This document shows positions 36,773-46,294 of a stretch of 64,000 nucleotides of DNA, in pieces. Numbering within the stretch: position 1 is the stretch's first letter; every line of letters begins with the position of its first letter. The position numbers and the translations under genes are program-made. The DNA comes from Ilyomonas sp965219515. GTDB lineage: Bacteria > Bacteroidota > Bacteroidia > Chitinophagales > Chitinophagaceae. The DNA lies in NCBI GenBank assembly GCA_965219515.1, contig OZ244776.1:2418001-2482000 (forward strand). The letters are read 5' to 3'. Below the pieces are notes generated by a model. That model saw only the letters and a list, made by a program, of their open reading frames with translations, was not told the origin of the DNA and searched no databases.

Positions 36773-37381
36773 TCACTTATTCTCGTATTTCCAGTTGCGC
36801 CTTTTGCCTTCTTCCAGCCATTCCATCATGGTGGCAATGCGTTTGTTTCGCGTTGCTTCCGTTTTTGCACCGGCAATCCATTCCACGTATTCTTTCTGAT
36901 GGCTGTAGCTCATTTTAGTAAATACATCATTTGCATTTTTGTTTTCTGCAAGCGCCGTTTTCATACCGTCGGGATAAAACAAAATTTTATTGGCAACATC
37001 AGCTTTTGCTTTGACAGGTTTTGTTTTGTTTTCATTCAGTTTCATCGCTTCTTTCAGATACGCAATAACGATATTGTCGGCAGGCAAATCGGCTACTGAA
37101 GTAATTTTACCCAAATGCCCCATGGCTTCCATATTTTTTTGCTCAAACAAAGCCGCTTCTTTCATCTGTTTAAACTTAAAAATATTAAAAGCGCAATGCT
37201 GCTTAAAAGCTCCCAGTCCACACAACATGCCCTTGTATTCAAAAATGGGCGTATTCCATTTTATAGTTTCCGTTACATCCGGGCACGCAATGTGAACAAG
37301 CTTGCGAAGGTGTGTAAGAATGGGTTTGGCAAATGGCTGTGCCTTCTCTATAAAGACATCTACGCGGGCATCTTTTTTCAT
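36773..37381 (-). CDS. YdeI/OmdA-family protein with N-terminal DUF1801
   Basis: A 202-residue cytoplasmic protein. The first half is a DUF1801 domain (PDVTETIKWNTPIFEYKGMLCGLGAFKQHCAFNIFK), and the second half is the bacteriocin-protection (OmdA/YdeI) module with FTKMSYSHQKEYVEWIAGAKTEATRNKRIATMMEWLEEGK. This arrangement is typical of the YdeI family. Its function is not known; OmdA-type names come from colicin-related observations. The gene is convergent with the kinase gene, across the palindromic repeat. Confidence 0.86.
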   Translation of the reverse strand: MKKDARVDVFIEKAQPFAKPILTHLRKLVHIACPDVTETIKWNTPIFEYKGMLCGLGAFKQHCAFNIFKFKQMKEAALFEQKNMEAMGHLGKITSVADLPADNIVIAYLKEAMKLNENKTKPVKAKADVANKILFYPDGMKTALAENKNANDVFTKMSYSHQKEYVEWIAGAKTEATRNKRIATMMEWLEEGKRRNWKYENK

Positions 37382-37448
37382 TGGCGTTTGTTTTTATGAG
37401 GTAAAAGTAAGAAGCCGTTAAAATGAAAACAATAGATTATGCCTTTTG

Positions 37449-37456
37449 TATCTTTG
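37449..37456 (+). promoter_or_regulatory. Putative -7 element of rlmN
   Basis: TATCTTTG is a perfect -7 element, 7 bases before the chosen ATG at 37464. It also shows that the TTG start at 37446 is not used. Confidence 0.55.
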
Positions 37457-37463
37457 CCAGATC

Positions 37464-38540
37464 ATGCAATCACAGCCAAACATCAGGAATTTCAGTCTTC
37501 CCGACCTTGAAACTTATTTTCTTTCTATCCACGATAAAAAATTCAGAGCCAGACAGGTGTATGAATGGCTTTGGCAGAAGGGCGCGCGCAGCTTTGATGA
37601 AATGAGCAACCTGAGCAAAGACCTGAGAAGCAGGCTGACAGCCGATTTTAGCCTGCCTGCGCTCACCATTGAAGCGATACAGTACAGCGCCGATGGTACG
37701 GTAAAAAGCCGGTTCAAGACGGCTGATGGTCATGCTGTAGAAGGCGTTTTAATTCCGACCGAAGAGCGTAAAACTGCCTGCGTGTCTTCGCAAATCGGAT
37801 GCAGCTTAAGCTGTAAATTCTGCGCCACCGGCTATATGGAACGCAAGCGCAACCTCACGTTCGATGAAATTTATGACGAAGCGGTTTTACTAAATCAGCA
37901 ATCGGAAAAAATATATGGCAAAAAGCTGAGTAACATTGTATTTATGGGCATGGGCGAGCCATTGCTCAATTACAGCAATGTGCTGAAAGCCATTGAACGC
38001 ATCAATTCGGAAGAAGGATTGGGCATGGGCGCGCGCCGCATCACGGTGTCAACAGCGGGTGTTGCAAAAATGATTAAGAAATTGGGCGATGATAAAGTTC
38101 GCTTCAAGCTTGCCTTATCGCTTCACGCGGCAAACGATGTGAAACGAAATGAAATTATGCCGGTTAATGAAACAAATAACATTAAAGCATTGGTAGAAGC
38201 GCTGAATTATTTTTATCAGGCAACAAAAAATGAAATTACACTGGAATATATTTTATTTAAAAATTTCAACGACTCGTTGAAAGATGCCGATGAACTGATA
38301 AAATTTTACCGGCAGGTGCCTGCCGATCTGGTGAACCTGATTGAATACAATCCGATAGACAATGCCCGCTTTGCCAAACCCGAAGAAGAAACCGTGGATG
38401 CGTTTATGCAATACCTGGAAAAGAACCGGGTGAATGTAAGACTCCGCCGCAGCCGCGGTAAAGACATTGATGCAGCGTGCGGGCAATTAGCGAATAAAAA
38501 ATCAGCTATCAGCAGTCAGCTTTCAGCTATCAACAAATAG
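37464..38540 (+). CDS. rlmN: Dual-specificity 23S rRNA A2503 / tRNA A37 methyltransferase
   Basis: A radical SAM enzyme that methylates C2 of A2503 in 23S rRNA and of A37 in some tRNAs. The 358-residue product has the 4Fe-4S site Cys113, 117 and 120 (CSLSCKFC), GMGEPLLNY, SLHAANDVKR and the essential second Cys (residue 339, DIDAACGQLA). The chosen start has a promoter element at 37449. Homologues end close to GQLANK; here 13 further residues (SAISSQLSAIN and so on) are coded by an AGCTATCAGCTTTCAG-type repeat at 38501-38533 that has entered the 3' end. Activity should not suffer. Pseudouridine synthase genes follow on the same strand. Confidence 0.95.
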   Translation: MQSQPNIRNFSLPDLETYFLSIHDKKFRARQVYEWLWQKGARSFDEMSNLSKDLRSRLTADFSLPALTIEAIQYSADGTVKSRFKTADGHAVEGVLIPTEERKTACVSSQIGCSLSCKFCATGYMERKRNLTFDEIYDEAVLLNQQSEKIYGKKLSNIVFMGMGEPLLNYSNVLKAIERINSEEGLGMGARRITVSTAGVAKMIKKLGDDKVRFKLALSLHAANDVKRNEIMPVNETNNIKALVEALNYFYQATKNEITLEYILFKNFNDSLKDADELIKFYRQVPADLVNLIEYNPIDNARFAKPEEETVDAFMQYLEKNRVNVRLRRSRGKDIDAACGQLANKKSAISSQLSAINK

Positions 38541-38613
38541 CCTGTGTTTACTTACAACCCGGAACTTATTACGTATAATTCACCTCCTGTTGCAAAACAG
38601 CAAATTATAAACT

Positions 38614-39759
38614 ATGAGCAAAAATTCTTTCGATAAATTTATCAACCCAAAAGTTACCGGCGCAAAAAAGAAAGAAGCCATTCGCCAGGAAAAGAAAAAA
38701 GTAAAAACCGAACTGCGCGAAAAAGGTGTTGCCGAACGCAAACAAAACGAAGCGAAATACGGTTTGGTAACAAAAGACAACAAAGCGAACCGGGAAATAA
38801 AATTGAAGGTTTCAAATCCGGGATTTGCAGAAAAAGACGACCGTTTTAAAACTAAAGATTCATCGGTAAAAAAAGAAGAAAGCAAAACATTTATCAAACG
38901 TACTTTCAAAAAAGATGCGCCGCAATCAACATACAACAAGCGTGAAAGAACGGATGCTGCTTCGTATCCGACAATAACAAACGAAAAAAAATCTTTGTCG
39001 TTAGTGTCTGCCAAAGAGCAGATGCCTTTGAACAAGTACGTAGCTCATGCAGGCATATCCGGTCGCAGAGAAGCGGCCGACCTGGTGAAAGCAGGACACG
39101 TAACAGTAAATGGAGACATTGTGTATGAACCGGGTTATAAAGTAACGGACAAAGACAAGATAACCGTAAAAGGCAAGCCCGTTCATCTCCAGAAAAATCT
39201 TGTGTACATTTTGATTAACAAGCCCAAAGATTATATTACCACGGCGAAAGACCCGGAAGGGAGAAAAACGGTGTTTGAGCTGGTTGCACATGCTACTCAG
39301 GAGCGCATTTACCCGGTAGGCAGACTGGACAGAAACACAACCGGCGTATTGCTTATGACCAACGATGGCGAGCTGGCGCAAAAGCTTACGCATCCTTCAT
39401 TCGAGATTAAGAAAGTATATGAAGTGAAGCTTGATAAACCATTGGTGAAGCGGGATTTTGATGCCATACTTGCCGGCGTTACGCTTGAAGATGGTTTGGT
39501 ACAGGCTGATTCGCTTGGCTATCCCGATGCAAAAGATAAAAGTGTAATTGGCATAGAAATTCACAGTGGCAGAAACCGCATTGTGCGCCGCTTGTTTGAG
39601 CATTTGGGTTATGATGTAAGAAATCTCGACCGCGTGATGTTTGCCAATCTTACCAAGAAGAATGTTGACCGGGGCAAATGGCGTTTTTTAAACGAAAAAG
39701 AAGTGCGGTTACTTAAGTATCTCAATCAAAGCTTTGTACGGCATCAGAAAGAGAAATAA
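38614..39759 (+). CDS. Pseudouridine synthase, RsuA/RluB family
   Basis: A 381-residue rRNA pseudouridine synthase. The first 130 residues are a very basic, low-complexity Lys/Glu-rich tail that probably binds RNA (many K, R and E); this tail is unusual in RluB outside Bacteroidota. Then come an S4 RNA-binding domain (MPLNKYVAHAGISGRREAADLVKAG) and the catalytic domain with the nucleophile Asp in PVGRLDRNTTGVLLMTNDG, later SGRNRIVRRLFEHLGYDV. The target uridine is unknown, most likely in 23S rRNA. It follows rlmN on the same strand after 73 bases. Confidence 0.92.
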   Translation: MSKNSFDKFINPKVTGAKKKEAIRQEKKKVKTELREKGVAERKQNEAKYGLVTKDNKANREIKLKVSNPGFAEKDDRFKTKDSSVKKEESKTFIKRTFKKDAPQSTYNKRERTDAASYPTITNEKKSLSLVSAKEQMPLNKYVAHAGISGRREAADLVKAGHVTVNGDIVYEPGYKVTDKDKITVKGKPVHLQKNLVYILINKPKDYITTAKDPEGRKTVFELVAHATQERIYPVGRLDRNTTGVLLMTNDGELAQKLTHPSFEIKKVYEVKLDKPLVKRDFDAILAGVTLEDGLVQADSLGYPDAKDKSVIGIEIHSGRNRIVRRLFEHLGYDVRNLDRVMFANLTKKNVDRGKWRFLNEKEVRLLKYLNQSFVRHQKEK

Positions 39760-39830
39760 TATTCTTTCCTGCCTTGCATGACGTTGCCTTCAAGTGCGCA
39801 GCGCGCCTTCGTTTCACACGATTGTTTTAA

Positions 39831-39872
39831 AGTAGCCGCCAGGCTACTAAAACCGAAGCCGACATTCGGTTT
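39831..39872. other. Pair of adjacent hairpins
   Basis: Two perfect stems lie side by side: 7 bp (39831-39837 with 39842-39848, 4-base loop) and 8 bp (39850-39857 with 39865-39872, 7-base loop). They sit between two pseudouridine synthase genes on the same strand. No T tail follows the second stem, so a terminator is doubtful; they may be attenuators or RNA-processing sites. Confidence 0.35.
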
Positions 39873-39907
39873 CACCTATTTAATCATAATAAAGAATAAC
39901 AATTTTC

Positions 39908-40630
39908 ATGTCATTACACGAATACATTATTTATCAAAATGATGATCTGATCGCCATTAACAAACCTGCCGGTATGCTGAGCATTCCCGACAGAAAGCAA
40001 TCGGAACCTTCGCTGAAAGATTGGCTGATAAAGGAGTTGGGAAATATTTACACCGTGCATCGTTTGGATAAGGAAACCAGCGGTGTTGTTGTATTTGCAA
40101 AGCACGAAGAAATGCATAAGCAATTGTCGCAATTGTTTGAAAGCCGGGAAGTAGCAAAGTATTATAATGGTCTTGTGCATGGCGTTCCTTTTCCTGAACA
40201 AGGAAGAATAGAAGAGCCCATTATGAAACATTATTCAAAAAACGGTAAAATGATGATCAGCGCAAAAGGCAAGCCTTCCATCACCGATTATGAAACGCTT
40301 GAAAGCTTTGGCATTTACTCGTGGGCTAAATTTCAGATTCACACAGGCCGCACACACCAGATACGCGTACACATGCAGCATGCGGGCAATTCTATCGTGT
40401 GCGATAATTTGTATGGCGACGGGCAACCGGTATATATTTCAAAACTGAAACGCCATTATAATTTATCGAAAAAAGAAGACGAAGAACAGCCGATTTTAAA
40501 ACGGCTTGCTTTGCATTCTTCTTTATTAGAATTTACCTGTAACGATAAAAAATTTTCTTTTGAAGCCGCGCTGCCAAAAGATTTGAGGGCAACCCTGCAA
40601 CAATTGCGAAAACTGAAAAGCAAACAGTAA
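39908..40630 (+). CDS. Pseudouridine synthase, RluA family
   Basis: A 240-residue enzyme with the RluA-type catalytic motif HRLDKETSGVVVFAK, nucleophile Asp54, and HTGRTHQIRVHMQHAGNSIVCDNLYGDG near the end. No S4 domain precedes it, so this is a short RluA-like synthase acting on rRNA or tRNA. The fold and the motif are clear; the modified position is not. It is the second pseudouridine synthase in a row on this strand. The opposing gene ends 16 bases downstream. Confidence 0.92.
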   Translation: MSLHEYIIYQNDDLIAINKPAGMLSIPDRKQSEPSLKDWLIKELGNIYTVHRLDKETSGVVVFAKHEEMHKQLSQLFESREVAKYYNGLVHGVPFPEQGRIEEPIMKHYSKNGKMMISAKGKPSITDYETLESFGIYSWAKFQIHTGRTHQIRVHMQHAGNSIVCDNLYGDGQPVYISKLKRHYNLSKKEDEEQPILKRLALHSSLLEFTCNDKKFSFEAALPKDLRATLQQLRKLKSKQ

Positions 40631-40645
40631 ATTAACCTTTCATTA

Positions 40646-43600
40646 TTACCCGCTTTTGGCCGCCGTTGGAGCACCCAAAGCGCTTTTATCAAACAGCTTT
40701 AAAATGGCAGGCAACAAGGCGCCTAACGAAGTAACAATGGTAATCAATCGTTTGGAAGCTTCGTCCTGAGAAACAAAAATGAATATGGACACGGCTATCA
40801 ATATCACATAAAATACAGTTCGCAACGTGCCCCAGGAACCTTTCTTACCTTGCTCACCCAATCTTCTTATCTCTTCCGATGTTTCTTTTGTTATCAGAAA
40901 ATTGCGGAAGCTTTGTGTCATAAATGCAATATTTCCATCACCGTCTTTTACCAGCAATCCGCTTTTTTGCAACTCATATAATATCAGCACTTTCTTATAA
41001 TTGGTAATGCCATCGGTGGCAAAATCGTATAAAGTATATTTTTGGGCTTCGGTGCAGTTTCTCCAAATTTCTTCATATACGTTCATCAGCGCAAGATGAA
41101 AGTGAATTATATAATCGTCGCCGGCTTCTTCATTCATTTTTTCATTTTCTTTTTCACGTATTAATTTAAAACGCAACTCTTCTTTCGTTTGCAGCATTTC
41201 TTTGAGAACTGCCTTCAGGTTACTATCCTGGTTAAGCTCTTTTCTTAATGCGGCATCGGGTTTATTGGTTAAAGAAGCATCAGTTGTAATCCCAAAAAAA
41301 CCAATCAGAAATATTCTCTTTACGGTAGCATAAATAACGTTGCAGAATAGCAGAAAAAATACAATTACACCTAACCATACCAGCCATACCAGATAGTTGG
41401 CAGCAGATCCGTCAAAGAGCAGCGAATGAGGTAAAACGGAGGTTAGCGAAAAAGAACAGGGCGTTTTATTATCGCTTGTATTTTTATAATGCAGTTGCAA
41501 TTCATCATTTCCGTTTTTGTTGAACAACTTCGTCCAGAAATAATACTGATCGTGTGTGGCATCATCAAAAAATTCATCGTGGTCGGGCGGAAGAAACAGG
41601 TAGTTTGTAATTTTTTTATAAAAAGGCGCGCAATTGATTCCTGTATTTACCGGCGATAAAAAATAAGTAAGCGTATCCAGTTTGTCGTTGTTGCCCGGCA
41701 AATAAATTCCTTTCTCCTTATTAAATTTGAGTTCGTTGATAAAAGCATTGTCATCATTTTTAAACGGATAAGCATTCAATTTTGTTTGCCAGCTTTTTGG
41801 ATTGATATTAATTCGCCTTTGTTGTATTTTTTTGGCAAGGTCTATCTGCAAAGATTGTAACTGCAATGTCTTTTCTTCGCGAAACGCATAACCGATAAAA
41901 ATCAGGGCAGGCATTACGCTGATTAACAAAACCGCCAGCAACACCGAACCGATAAAATGGAGCAAATAGCCGTTACTTTTTGCGGGACTGAAGTTTGTTT
42001 TGTTGTAATCGAAATTGAGTGAGGCAATGCTGCTTACCAGTAACGGCTGGGCAATTATCAAAAAGAAAAGACCGGATGCTACGTTTGTATTATTGCAGGC
42101 TGCATCAAAAAAAAGAACGTCTTTCAGAATCCAGAAAATAATAACCGAGAATACGTACAACAACAAAATATGGAGAATAGAGCGCAGGAAATGCCCGTAC
42201 TGTTTTTTGCTAATAAGCAACCCGGCAACTTCTTCTTTTCTTAAAAATATTCTGCCGCTTTTAACAATGTAGTAACCCGTAATCACAAAGAGAGGAAGCA
42301 GCAACGCCGCATTTAAAATATATAAATAAAAATTGTCGTTGCCAACAAAAAAAAGAGAAACGATTAAAATGAGAAAGAAACAGGCGAGCAACTGAATGCA
42401 ATTTTTTATGTAATAATTCTTCTTATCAGCCGATGGCGTAAGCCACTCAAGCGTTGCAGGCGAAAACAACAATTTAGAATGTTTTTTGTTGCTCAGCATC
42501 ATAAAATAAGAGAAGAGAGAAACAAACAAAAGCAACGTTGCCTCGCATACAAAAACGAAGGCCATGATATGAAATAAAAACAAGTATTCGCCTCTCTTGT
42601 TGTAATAAGTAATTAGGTAATAGGGCAAACCTGGTATGGGTTTAATCATCAATTTCACAGGTTGATCGTACAAGGTAAAATCGGGCAGCAAAACACTGTC
42701 TTTGTGGCTGATGATACTACGCAAAGCAAAGCTGTCGCTGCACGCCTCAAAAATGTTTTCCTGCAGGCATCTGGCCGTGTCGGAATGGTTTACAATATCG
42801 CCCTGCTCGTTAATGATGCAATAGGCAAAGCCATTGGGCACAATCGTATTATACACCGAATACATTTTACAGGAAATGCCTACGGCAATTGCCTTTTTGT
42901 TATTTGCAACAGATGCCTTGCTGCGCATGGCTATGTTAATGGTGTATTCGCCGGTAAGCCGCGAAAGCACGGGTTGCAAACTAAAATCGTTTGCCGTATC
43001 AGACCACAGCGAATCAGATAAAACCCGGTTGTATTTGATGTCTCTGAAATACTGGCGGTCTGTTAGTTTAAAGTAAGTAGCCGGCAGCTTATTAAAATTC
43101 CAGGCTGCAATGTCGTTCCCGTTGGCATCCATCCAATGCAGGCTGGTCATGTTCTTGTAATAATCAGGGTAAAAAAGAACATCTTTTATACGCGCAGAAT
43201 CGTTCACCTGGAGAGAATCTTTGCAAAACCGATTGAATGAGCGTATGCTGTTTATGATGCCGGAATTTAAATGAGCAGAAGGTTTCTGAATGATATCGTC
43301 GTACTGTTTCACCTGTCGGATAGTCTGAGAAATTTCCTTGTAAAAATTCTCTTGTATATTGTTTTGCAGCGATGACAAAATACTGGTAGTCAGCTTGTCG
43401 CCATAAAGAGCCAGCAAAATACCGGCACACAGGAGAATGATAAAAAAAGGAATGATAAAAATAACCGTGATGATGGCTCTTACATCGCTGATTTTTATAT
43501 TCTCCTGGGCACTTAAAAAAAATATTTTCAGAAAGGGCAAAGCAAGCAGCAATACAATCAGTACCAGGCATAAAGACAACAGCAAATCTACCGGCAGGCT

Positions 43601-44428
43601 TTGCGACTGTTGACGATACATGTTATTTGATAAAAGACCAGCCAGCACATACGTTTCAGAAGGATCGGATTTCATTTTAAAAGGCAGCAAAAACATTTTG
43701 CCAGCAATGTTTTCGATAGTAATATCATTGATAACCGGCGCTTCAATGTTCTTATTTGCAAACAGCGAATCGGTATTAATGGCGGCGATGTTTAATTTAT
43801 CGCTTTCATATAAGATCGTGTCGTGCGACCCGCCGTTTTTTACTCCGGTGTTTACATCATTGCCCTTTTTTTTAATCAAAATAAAAGATTCGAATACATC
43901 AGCGTGGATGGAAATAAGCGGATCCAAAATATCGCTTAACAATTTTACCAATGTTGTGGTATCCGGAATTGAGTTTTTTGTTTTTTTATAAAAGTGTTCG
44001 CTGGCCGGGTCTTTTATTTTTATAACACGATACAAAACCGAATCGTGCGTAATGGTTTGCGTTGCACTAAAAAATTTACCGGCAGATGCGTCTCCTTTAA
44101 AAGACGAGCGAAACAAATGATCAAAAGCGGTCTTTTCGGCAGAATCATATAAGTTTAAATGGTCTAATGTATTTTCGCGCAATACAGAATCTTCATTCGA
44201 CTGGCTCACAAAATTGGTGATGTAAGCCGTTCCATAATTGTCAATCCGAACTTTAAAATTGTTGGCAATTTCATGCAGCACCCGAAATGTCTTTACATTG
44301 TATTGTTGCTGCTGCTGGGGAAGATAAATAAGATAGTAAACGGCAAGGAAAGTGCCGGTAATGCCGATGAGCAGGGCAGCCGTAACGATGCGACGGACAA
44401 CCGGAGAATATAAGCCTTTCTCGCTCAT
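40646..44428 (-). CDS. Large multi-pass membrane protein with Cache-like sensor regions, no recognised output domain
   Basis: A 1260-residue protein (ATG 44428; the longer frame starts with TTG). After one N-terminal membrane helix (about residues 12-35) there is a large extracytoplasmic part, then two helices near 285-345, a second extracytoplasmic region (about 360-620) with Cache-like features (FKLTDRQYFRDIKYNRVLSD; AYCIINEQGDIVNHSD), and a group of helices from about 625 to 880. A soluble tail (about 1060-1200) contains a possible winged-helix stretch (EEIWRNCTEAQKYTLYDFATDG) and two final helices. No histidine kinase, GGDEF, HAMP or phosphatase motif is visible. It looks like a sensor with an unknown way of passing on its signal. 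Confidence 0.65.
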   Translation of the reverse strand: MSEKGLYSPVVRRIVTAALLIGITGTFLAVYYLIYLPQQQQQYNVKTFRVLHEIANNFKVRIDNYGTAYITNFVSQSNEDSVLRENTLDHLNLYDSAEKTAFDHLFRSSFKGDASAGKFFSATQTITHDSVLYRVIKIKDPASEHFYKKTKNSIPDTTTLVKLLSDILDPLISIHADVFESFILIKKKGNDVNTGVKNGGSHDTILYESDKLNIAAINTDSLFANKNIEAPVINDITIENIAGKMFLLPFKMKSDPSETYVLAGLLSNNMYRQQSQSLPVDLLLSLCLVLIVLLLALPFLKIFFLSAQENIKISDVRAIITVIFIIPFFIILLCAGILLALYGDKLTTSILSSLQNNIQENFYKEISQTIRQVKQYDDIIQKPSAHLNSGIINSIRSFNRFCKDSLQVNDSARIKDVLFYPDYYKNMTSLHWMDANGNDIAAWNFNKLPATYFKLTDRQYFRDIKYNRVLSDSLWSDTANDFSLQPVLSRLTGEYTINIAMRSKASVANNKKAIAVGISCKMYSVYNTIVPNGFAYCIINEQGDIVNHSDTARCLQENIFEACSDSFALRSIISHKDSVLLPDFTLYDQPVKLMIKPIPGLPYYLITYYNKRGEYLFLFHIMAFVFVCEATLLLFVSLFSYFMMLSNKKHSKLLFSPATLEWLTPSADKKNYYIKNCIQLLACFFLILIVSLFFVGNDNFYLYILNAALLLPLFVITGYYIVKSGRIFLRKEEVAGLLISKKQYGHFLRSILHILLLYVFSVIIFWILKDVLFFDAACNNTNVASGLFFLIIAQPLLVSSIASLNFDYNKTNFSPAKSNGYLLHFIGSVLLAVLLISVMPALIFIGYAFREEKTLQLQSLQIDLAKKIQQRRININPKSWQTKLNAYPFKNDDNAFINELKFNKEKGIYLPGNNDKLDTLTYFLSPVNTGINCAPFYKKITNYLFLPPDHDEFFDDATHDQYYFWTKLFNKNGNDELQLHYKNTSDNKTPCSFSLTSVLPHSLLFDGSAANYLVWLVWLGVIVFFLLFCNVIYATVKRIFLIGFFGITTDASLTNKPDAALRKELNQDSNLKAVLKEMLQTKEELRFKLIREKENEKMNEEAGDDYIIHFHLALMNVYEEIWRNCTEAQKYTLYDFATDGITNYKKVLILYELQKSGLLVKDGDGNIAFMTQSFRNFLITKETSEEIRRLGEQGKKGSWGTLRTVFYVILIAVSIFIFVSQDEASKRLITIVTSLGALLPAILKLFDKSALGAPTAAKSG

Positions 44429-44597
44429 ATACAACCAGGGTTTAAATTATTTACAAAAGGTGTTTCAATCTGATCTGAACGATTGATAAAATATTACAAA
44501 CAACACGTCAGATCATTCGTAAGCATACGAAGGAAAATTATTTGTCGCGCAAGCATCTTTACAGGGAAACAGAAAACCGGCAACTGCGCTAAAATAA

Positions 44598-44632
44598 AAA
44601 AGCTGAAAAGGTATCACTACTTTTCAGCTTTT
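44598..44632 (-). terminator. Rho-independent terminator after cysH
   Basis: A perfect 13-bp inverted repeat (44598-44610 with 44620-44632) around a 9-base loop, just after the cysH stop codon at 44650, followed by an AT-rich tail on the - strand. Confidence 0.75.
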
Positions 44633-44649
44633 CATTAAAAAATTTATGG

Positions 44650-45345
44650 TTACTCCACATGCAGTCCGCATTCTTTTTGCGAGGCTTCCCACCACCAGCG
44701 CCCGGCGCGCGGGTCTTCGCCCGGCTCAATGGCGCGTGTGCAGGGCGCGCAACCGATGCTGATAAAACCCTGATCGTGAAGTTTGTTATACGGCACATGA
44801 TATTGTTTGATGTAATTCCGTATTTCATCATAGCTCCAATGCAGCAAAGGATTGAATTTATACAACTGCTTCGCTTCGTTCCATTCTACCAAAGGCATGT
44901 GGCTGCGATTTTCCGACTGATCGCCGCGGATACCGGTAATCCATACTTTACATCCCTGCAATGCCCGGTTCAATGGCTCTACTTTGCGGATTCCGCAGCA
45001 GGAAATGCGGTTTTCAACCGCGTGATAAAAGCCATTGATGCCTTGTGTATTTACAAACTCCTGTATCGCTTCGGCCTGTGGAAAATAAGTTTTGATGTTG
45101 ATATTATAGCGATAACCGGTGCGCTCCAATAAGTCATACGTTTCGGGAAATAATCTTCCGGTATCTATTGTAAATATGTCAACATCAAGTTTGTTGCGCG
45201 CGATCAAATCTGTCAGCACCTGATCTTCCTGTCCTAACGAACTGGAAAATTTTACAGCACCCGGAAAAAGGCGCGAAAAATAAGCTAGCGTCTCTTCTGT
45301 TGAATGTTCTGTGGCAAACTCTTCTAATATATTCAAATGCTCCAT
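44650..45345 (-). CDS. cysH: Phosphoadenylyl/adenylyl-sulfate reductase
   Basis: It reduces activated sulfate (APS or PAPS) to sulfite in assimilatory sulfate reduction, in the cytoplasm. The 231-residue product has the substrate loop KFSSSLGQEDQVL, IDTGRLFPETY, GIRGDQSENR and the catalytic ECGLH motif at the very end (Cys226). Four Cys residues for a 4Fe-4S cluster (Cys116, 117, 199 and 202) are present, which marks the APS-reductase type rather than the cluster-free PAPS type. No other sulfate genes lie nearby. The large sensor gene lies downstream across the terminator. Confidence 0.93.
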   Translation of the reverse strand: MEHLNILEEFATEHSTEETLAYFSRLFPGAVKFSSSLGQEDQVLTDLIARNKLDVDIFTIDTGRLFPETYDLLERTGYRYNINIKTYFPQAEAIQEFVNTQGINGFYHAVENRISCCGIRKVEPLNRALQGCKVWITGIRGDQSENRSHMPLVEWNEAKQLYKFNPLLHWSYDEIRNYIKQYHVPYNKLHDQGFISIGCAPCTRAIEPGEDPRAGRWWWEASQKECGLHVE

Positions 45346-45440
45346 AACACTTGTTTTATATTCTACTGTTTTTGTGGACTAATATAGTTTGAAAAAACCC
45401 CGCTCCCGGCAAGGTCTGTAAAAATACATCGAATCAAATC

Positions 45441-46079
45441 TTAGTCCATATCGGGCTGCGGCGTGTAGCGCAGGTAAGGCTTCACAATCTTTACGCCTTT
45501 GGGAAATTTTACATGAGCATCCTCTGTTTTTATGGCAGGCGCAATAATAACATCATCGCCGCTCTTCCAGTCGGCAGGCGTTGCCACGCTGTAGTTAGCG
45601 GTTAGCTGTAACGAATCTATCACGCGCAACACTTCTACAAAATTTCTTCCGGTAGAGGCAGGATAAGTGATGGTAAGCTTTATTTTTTTATCCGGTCCAA
45701 TGACAAACAGAGAACGAACCGTGAAATTTTCAGAAGCGTTCGGGTGAATCATGCCATAGAGGTTTGCCACTTTACGGTCTTCATCGGCAATAATAGGAAA
45801 ATCAACGGTGCAGTTTTGTGTTTCATTGATGTCTTTTATCCAGCCTTCATGCTTGCTTAATTGATCAACACTTACCGCCAGCACTTTTACATTGCGCTTC
45901 GCAAATTCATCTTTTAAAGCTGCTGTTCTGCCCAGTTCGGTAGTGCAAACCGGTGTATAATCGGCAGGATGAGAAAAAAGAACACCCCAGCTATCGCCGA
46001 GATATTCGTAAAAATGAAGGTCTCCCACAGATGTATTTGCATCAAAATCCGGCGCGGTATCGCCTAACCGTAAGCTCAT
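45441..46079 (-). CDS. 1-Cys peroxiredoxin (Prx6 type)
   Basis: A thiol peroxidase that reduces hydrogen peroxide and alkyl hydroperoxides. The 212-residue product carries the peroxidatic Cys45 in HPADYTPVCTTE, and the length plus the long C-terminal extension (ADWKSGDDVIIAPAIKTEDAHVKFPKGV) place it in the Prx6 group, which has no second catalytic Cys at its usual place. A resolving partner is therefore needed. The conserved SHPADYTPVCTTELGR and an Arg later in FTVRSLFVI fit the active site. It stands alone, apparently with its own promoter (a TACCTTTA lies about 40 bases upstream). Confidence 0.94.
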   Translation of the reverse strand: MSLRLGDTAPDFDANTSVGDLHFYEYLGDSWGVLFSHPADYTPVCTTELGRTAALKDEFAKRNVKVLAVSVDQLSKHEGWIKDINETQNCTVDFPIIADEDRKVANLYGMIHPNASENFTVRSLFVIGPDKKIKLTITYPASTGRNFVEVLRVIDSLQLTANYSVATPADWKSGDDVIIAPAIKTEDAHVKFPKGVKIVKPYLRYTPQPDMD

Positions 46080-46294
46080 AATAATAAATTAATATTTAAT
46101 GTAAAAATCAATATCGAAGTGTAAAGGTAGCAATTCTCTACAAAAAAAGTAGACTATGCAATTTTATCAGATTTCGAATAAGTTGAAGGGCGTTTGAAAT
46201 GGTCTTTTTTTAACATTGCCACAATGCCTGCTTCAGTAAAACTTTTTCCGGAAACCGATTTTATATTTTGATTTGTATTAAAAACAACGATGCC

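Noticed and set aside
39831..39872. Firm terminator call for the twin hairpins
   Set aside because: Neither stem has a following T tract, so I list them only as structures.
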